From Stenotrophomonas_A sp036403795 (GTDB lineage Bacteria > Pseudomonadota > Gammaproteobacteria > Xanthomonadales > Xanthomonadaceae): a DNA stretch of 15,240 nt. The stretch is taken from positions 1-15,240 of the forward strand of contig DASWQJ010000338.1 in NCBI GenBank assembly GCA_036403795.1, in the 5' to 3' direction. The position numbers and the translations under genes were made by a program. The notes below the pieces were generated by a model, which worked only from the letters and a program-made list of their open reading frames with translations, searched no databases and was not told the origin of the DNA. This document shows positions 13,190-15,240 of this stretch, in pieces (positions within the stretch are counted from its first letter, which is position 1; the number at the start of each line of letters is the position of its first letter).

Positions 13190-14998
13190 ATGCGCAAGAC
13201 CTTGCTCGCCGCGGCCATGCTGGCCGCCCTCGCCGGCTGCCAGAAACAGGCCGACACCACCCCCGCCACCGGAGGCCAGACGGCCGCCGCCAGCACCGCT
13301 GCCGCCCAGGACGCGCGATTCGCCGAGCTTTCCAAGCAGGCGCTGGACACCTGGATGGAGCTGTCTCCGGTGGGTGCGACCCAGATCGGCGACCACCGTT
13401 ACGACGGCCGGATCGATGACCTGTCCACGGTCGGCCGCCAGAAATCGCTGCAGGCCAGCAAGGACCTGCTGGCGGCGCTGGACAAGATTGAAGTCGCCAC
13501 CCTGTCGCGCGAGAACCAGGTCGATGCGGCCATCCTGCGCAACCAACTGCAATCCGACATCTGGAGCACCGAGGTGCTGCAGAGCTGGGCCTGGGATCCG
13601 CAGATGTACAACAACCTGGCCGGCAGCGCGATCTACGGCCTGATGGCGCGTGAATTCGCACCGCTGCCGCAGCGCATCCAGTCCGCCACCGAGCGCATGG
13701 AAAAGATCCCGCAGATCTTTGCCCAGGCCCGCGAAAACCTGGATCCGGCACGCGTGCCGCTGATCCATGCACAGACCGTGGCCAAGCAGAACAAGGGCAT
13801 CCTGAGCATCGTCGACACCTTCATCGTCCCGCATCTGGGCGAGCTGGCGCCGGCAGATGCTGCGCGCACCAATGCCGCCATCGAAGGCCTCAAGAAAGCC
13901 GTGGCCGAGCAGCAGGACTGGCTGGACAAGACCCTGGTGCCTAACGCCAAGGGTGACTTCCGTGTCGGTGCCGAGAAGTATGACCAGAAGCTCAAGTTCG
14001 CCCTGTTGTCGTCGCTGTCGCGACAAGACATCAAGCAGCGCGCCGAGGCTGAGCTCAAGCGCGTGCGCGCCGACATGTACGGTATCGCCCGCACCGTGTT
14101 GAAGGACAAGCCCGGCGCGCCGGAACTGCCGGAACAGCCCAGCGACGAGCAGCAGCAGAAGGCCATCGAGGCGGCGCTGGAGCTGGCCTACGCACAGCAC
14201 CCGGCACGCGACAAGGTTGTCGACGACGCCAAGGCCGCGCTGAAGTCGGCCACCGATTTTGTTCGCGAGAAGGATCTGGTCACCCTGCCCGATGCACCGG
14301 TCGATGTGATCCTGATGCCGGAATTCCAGCGCGGCGTGGCCGTGGCCTATTGCGATTCGCCCGGCCCGCTGGACAAGAACCTGGCGACCTTCTTCGCGAT
14401 CTCGCCGATTCCGGATGACTGGAGCCCGGCACAGGCCGAATCGTTCCTGCGCGAATACAACTCGCGGATGATCCATTTGCTGTCGATCCACGAAGGCATC
14501 CCGGGCCATTACCTGGAAGGTGCGCACTCTTCGAAGTTCCCCTCCACGCTGCGCGCGGTGCTGCGCTCGGGAATGTTCGCCGAAGGCTGGGCGGTCTACA
14601 CCGAGAAGATGATGACCGACGCCGGCTACCTCGATAACGACCCGTTGTTCCGCCTGGTGCAGGAGAAGTTCTACCTGCGCACCATCGCCAACGCGATCCT
14701 GGACCAGGGCGTGCATGTGGACGGTTGGGATCGCGACAAGGCGATGCACCTGATGACCCACGACGCTTTCCAGCAGGAGAGCGAGGCGTCGGGCAAGTGG
14801 GTGCGCGCGCAGTTGAGCTCGGCGCAGCTGCCGACCTATTTCGTGGGCGTGCAGGAGCATTTCGACACTCGCAAGGCGGTCGAAGCTAAGTTGGGTGAGA
14901 AGTTCAATCTGAAGGCTTACCACGATCAGGTGTTGTCGTATGGGGCGCCGCCGGTGCGCTTTGTGCGCGAGTTGATGCTGGATCAGCCGATCGAGTGA
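13190..14998 (+). CDS. DUF885 family lipoprotein, putative zinc metallopeptidase
   Basis: The 602-residue product is a predicted cell-envelope lipoprotein. It starts MRKTLLAAAMLAALAGC, with lipobox LAGC and the acylated Cys at residue 17, then a Pro/Ala/Thr-rich linker to about residue 40. DUF885 proteins resemble M3/M32-type metallopeptidases. The signature HEGIPGH is at 434-440, with the two His as likely zinc ligands and Glu435 as the likely catalytic base. EGWAVYTE at 465-472 contains the likely third ligand. The rest is mainly helical, as expected. The ATG at 13190 has an AGGA site eight bases upstream and gives the lipoprotein signal; the 35-residue upstream extension lacks support. Substrate unknown; peptide degradation in the periplasm is the likely role. 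An unusual A-free spacer follows the stop. Confidence 0.93.
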   Translation: MRKTLLAAAMLAALAGCQKQADTTPATGGQTAAASTAAAQDARFAELSKQALDTWMELSPVGATQIGDHRYDGRIDDLSTVGRQKSLQASKDLLAALDKIEVATLSRENQVDAAILRNQLQSDIWSTEVLQSWAWDPQMYNNLAGSAIYGLMAREFAPLPQRIQSATERMEKIPQIFAQARENLDPARVPLIHAQTVAKQNKGILSIVDTFIVPHLGELAPADAARTNAAIEGLKKAVAEQQDWLDKTLVPNAKGDFRVGAEKYDQKLKFALLSSLSRQDIKQRAEAELKRVRADMYGIARTVLKDKPGAPELPEQPSDEQQQKAIEAALELAYAQHPARDKVVDDAKAALKSATDFVREKDLVTLPDAPVDVILMPEFQRGVAVAYCDSPGPLDKNLATFFAISPIPDDWSPAQAESFLREYNSRMIHLLSIHEGIPGHYLEGAHSSKFPSTLRAVLRSGMFAEGWAVYTEKMMTDAGYLDNDPLFRLVQEKFYLRTIANAILDQGVHVDGWDRDKAMHLMTHDAFQQESEASGKWVRAQLSSAQLPTYFVGVQEHFDTRKAVEAKLGEKFNLKAYHDQVLSYGAPPVRFVRELMLDQPIE

Positions 14999-15029
14999 TG
15001 CTGTTTTGGCGCCTGGCCTGTGGGCTGGG

Positions 15030-15075
15030 CGCTTCTTTTCCGGGGTGTGCTCCCTTTTTTGGGGCGCTTTTGGAT
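15030..15075 (+). repeat. 3'-flank element, copy 2 (downstream of DUF885)
   Basis: This is the plus-strand copy of the element at 1-45. Shared blocks are TTCTTTT, GGGTGTGCTCCCTTT, GGGCG and the end TTGGAT/TTGAT. An 8-base direct repeat, GGGCGCTT, occurs at 15027-15034 and 15062-15069, at both ends of this copy. It begins 32 bases after the DUF885 stop. Confidence 0.6.
15042..15060 (+). terminator. small hairpin plus T6 tract after DUF885
   Basis: GGGG (15042-15045) can pair with TCCC (15051-15054) around a 5-base loop, followed directly by six T residues. The stem is short (three GC pairs and one GU), so it is a weak intrinsic terminator at best. The same hairpin, with a shorter T run, is kept in the copy downstream of rlmH. 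Confidence 0.4.
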
Positions 15076-15131
15076 CGCGGCTTGCGAGTTGGGATTTTTG
15101 TGTTGGCGCGGTGGGTTTGGGCGGTTGGTTT

Positions 15132-15141
15132 TAAGTACTTA
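15132..15141. repeat. 10-base palindrome TAAGTACTTA
   Basis: This perfect palindrome is an AT-rich island. It marks the sharp end of the A-depleted tract (14999-15132) and the start of GC-rich sequence leading to the twin palindromes. No function can be assigned. Confidence 0.5.
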
Positions 15142-15184
15142 CGGTGCGGGCCCCGAGCTGCCGGGATGGTGGGTCGCGGTTCGA

Positions 15185-15233
15185 GCGGCCATCCATGGCC
15201 GCACTCACCGCACGTGGGCCATCCATGGCCCAC
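15185..15233. repeat. pair of related palindromes with core GGCCATCCATGGCC
   Basis: Palindrome one is GCGGCCAT-CC-ATGGCCGC (15185-15202). Palindrome two is GTGGGCCAT-CC-ATGGCCCAC (15214-15233). The 14-base cores start at 15187 and 15217, exactly 30 bases apart. Arms outside the core differ between copies but still pair (GC/GC versus GTG/CAC). From memory, CCATCCATGG palindromes are common in Xanthomonadaceae intergenic DNA. The array reaches close to the window edge and may continue. Confidence 0.85.
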
Positions 15234-15240
15234 TGACCCA

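Noticed and set aside
13016..14923. 635-residue open frame antisense to DUF885
   Set aside because: DUF885 on the plus strand has intact motifs, lipobox and ribosome-binding site. The antisense product is a His/Gln/Arg/Leu-rich low-complexity shadow, common in high-GC genomes.
1..15075. The inverted pair of 45-base elements as ends of a 15-kb mobile unit
   Set aside because: The enclosed genes are core housekeeping genes with conserved order, the copies differ at several positions, and no transposase is present. Independent members of a dispersed family fit better.
14904..15233. 109-residue minus-strand frame across the DUF885 end and the palindromic repeats
   Set aside because: It translates the repeat DNA (HGWP-type peptides from CCATCCATGG) and the A-free tract; such peptides are spurious products of the repeats.
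1..15240. Mobile element, phage, CRISPR or defence island
   Set aside because: No transposase, integrase, Cas, toxin-antitoxin or restriction genes were seen, no array of spaced repeats exists, and codon use is uniform. The only repeats are intergenic.

Overview
This window is ordinary chromosomal backbone from a high-GC gammaproteobacterium, most likely a Xanthomonadaceae member (Xanthomonas/Lysobacter/Stenotrophomonas grade). The evidence is the gene order leuS-lptE-holA-nadD-rsfS-rlmH, protein sequences typical of that family, strong G/C preference at third codon positions, and palindromic GGCCATCCATGG intergenic repeats. The genus is inference. I found no phage, transposon, CRISPR, tRNA or rRNA gene, and no recognisable defence island.

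Left part (1-6347, minus strand): a six-gene housekeeping block transcribed right to left. It holds leucyl-tRNA synthetase (leuS), the LPS-assembly lipoprotein lptE, DNA polymerase III delta (holA), nicotinate-nucleotide adenylyltransferase (nadD), the ribosome silencing factor rsfS and the 23S rRNA methyltransferase rlmH. holA and nadD are tightly packed. A TATAAT box in front of rsfS suggests that rsfS-rlmH also has its own promoter. rsfS starts with TTG and rlmH with GTG.

Middle (6499-9826): a DUF998 membrane protein on the minus strand is divergent from three plus-strand genes. These are a thioredoxin-TPR protein (YbbN/CnoX family, intact CGPC site), a DUF4442 hotdog protein and an exported, divergent cyclophilin-type peptidyl-prolyl isomerase.

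Right part (9845-14998): an EamA-type transporter and a translationally coupled 85-residue protein of unknown function run on the minus strand, divergent from a GcvA-like LysR regulator. A 318-base gap follows, holding a possible small-gene relic with a perfect 15-base tandem duplication. Then come a very acidic 97-residue protein (plus), a GFA/CENP-V zinc-binding protein (minus) and a DUF885 lipoprotein metallopeptidase (plus).

The most unusual material is non-coding. The 3' flanks of the two outward-facing end genes (rlmH at the left, DUF885 at the right) are both almost free of A on the sense strand: 3 A in 141 bases and 3 A in 134 bases. Both contain the same element of about 45 bases, in the same orientation relative to transcription. 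Beyond it on the right lie two palindromes sharing a 14-base core 30 bases apart, with compensatory changes in their arms. This looks like a family of dispersed 3'-end or intergenic elements. I did not find a convincing new multi-gene system.
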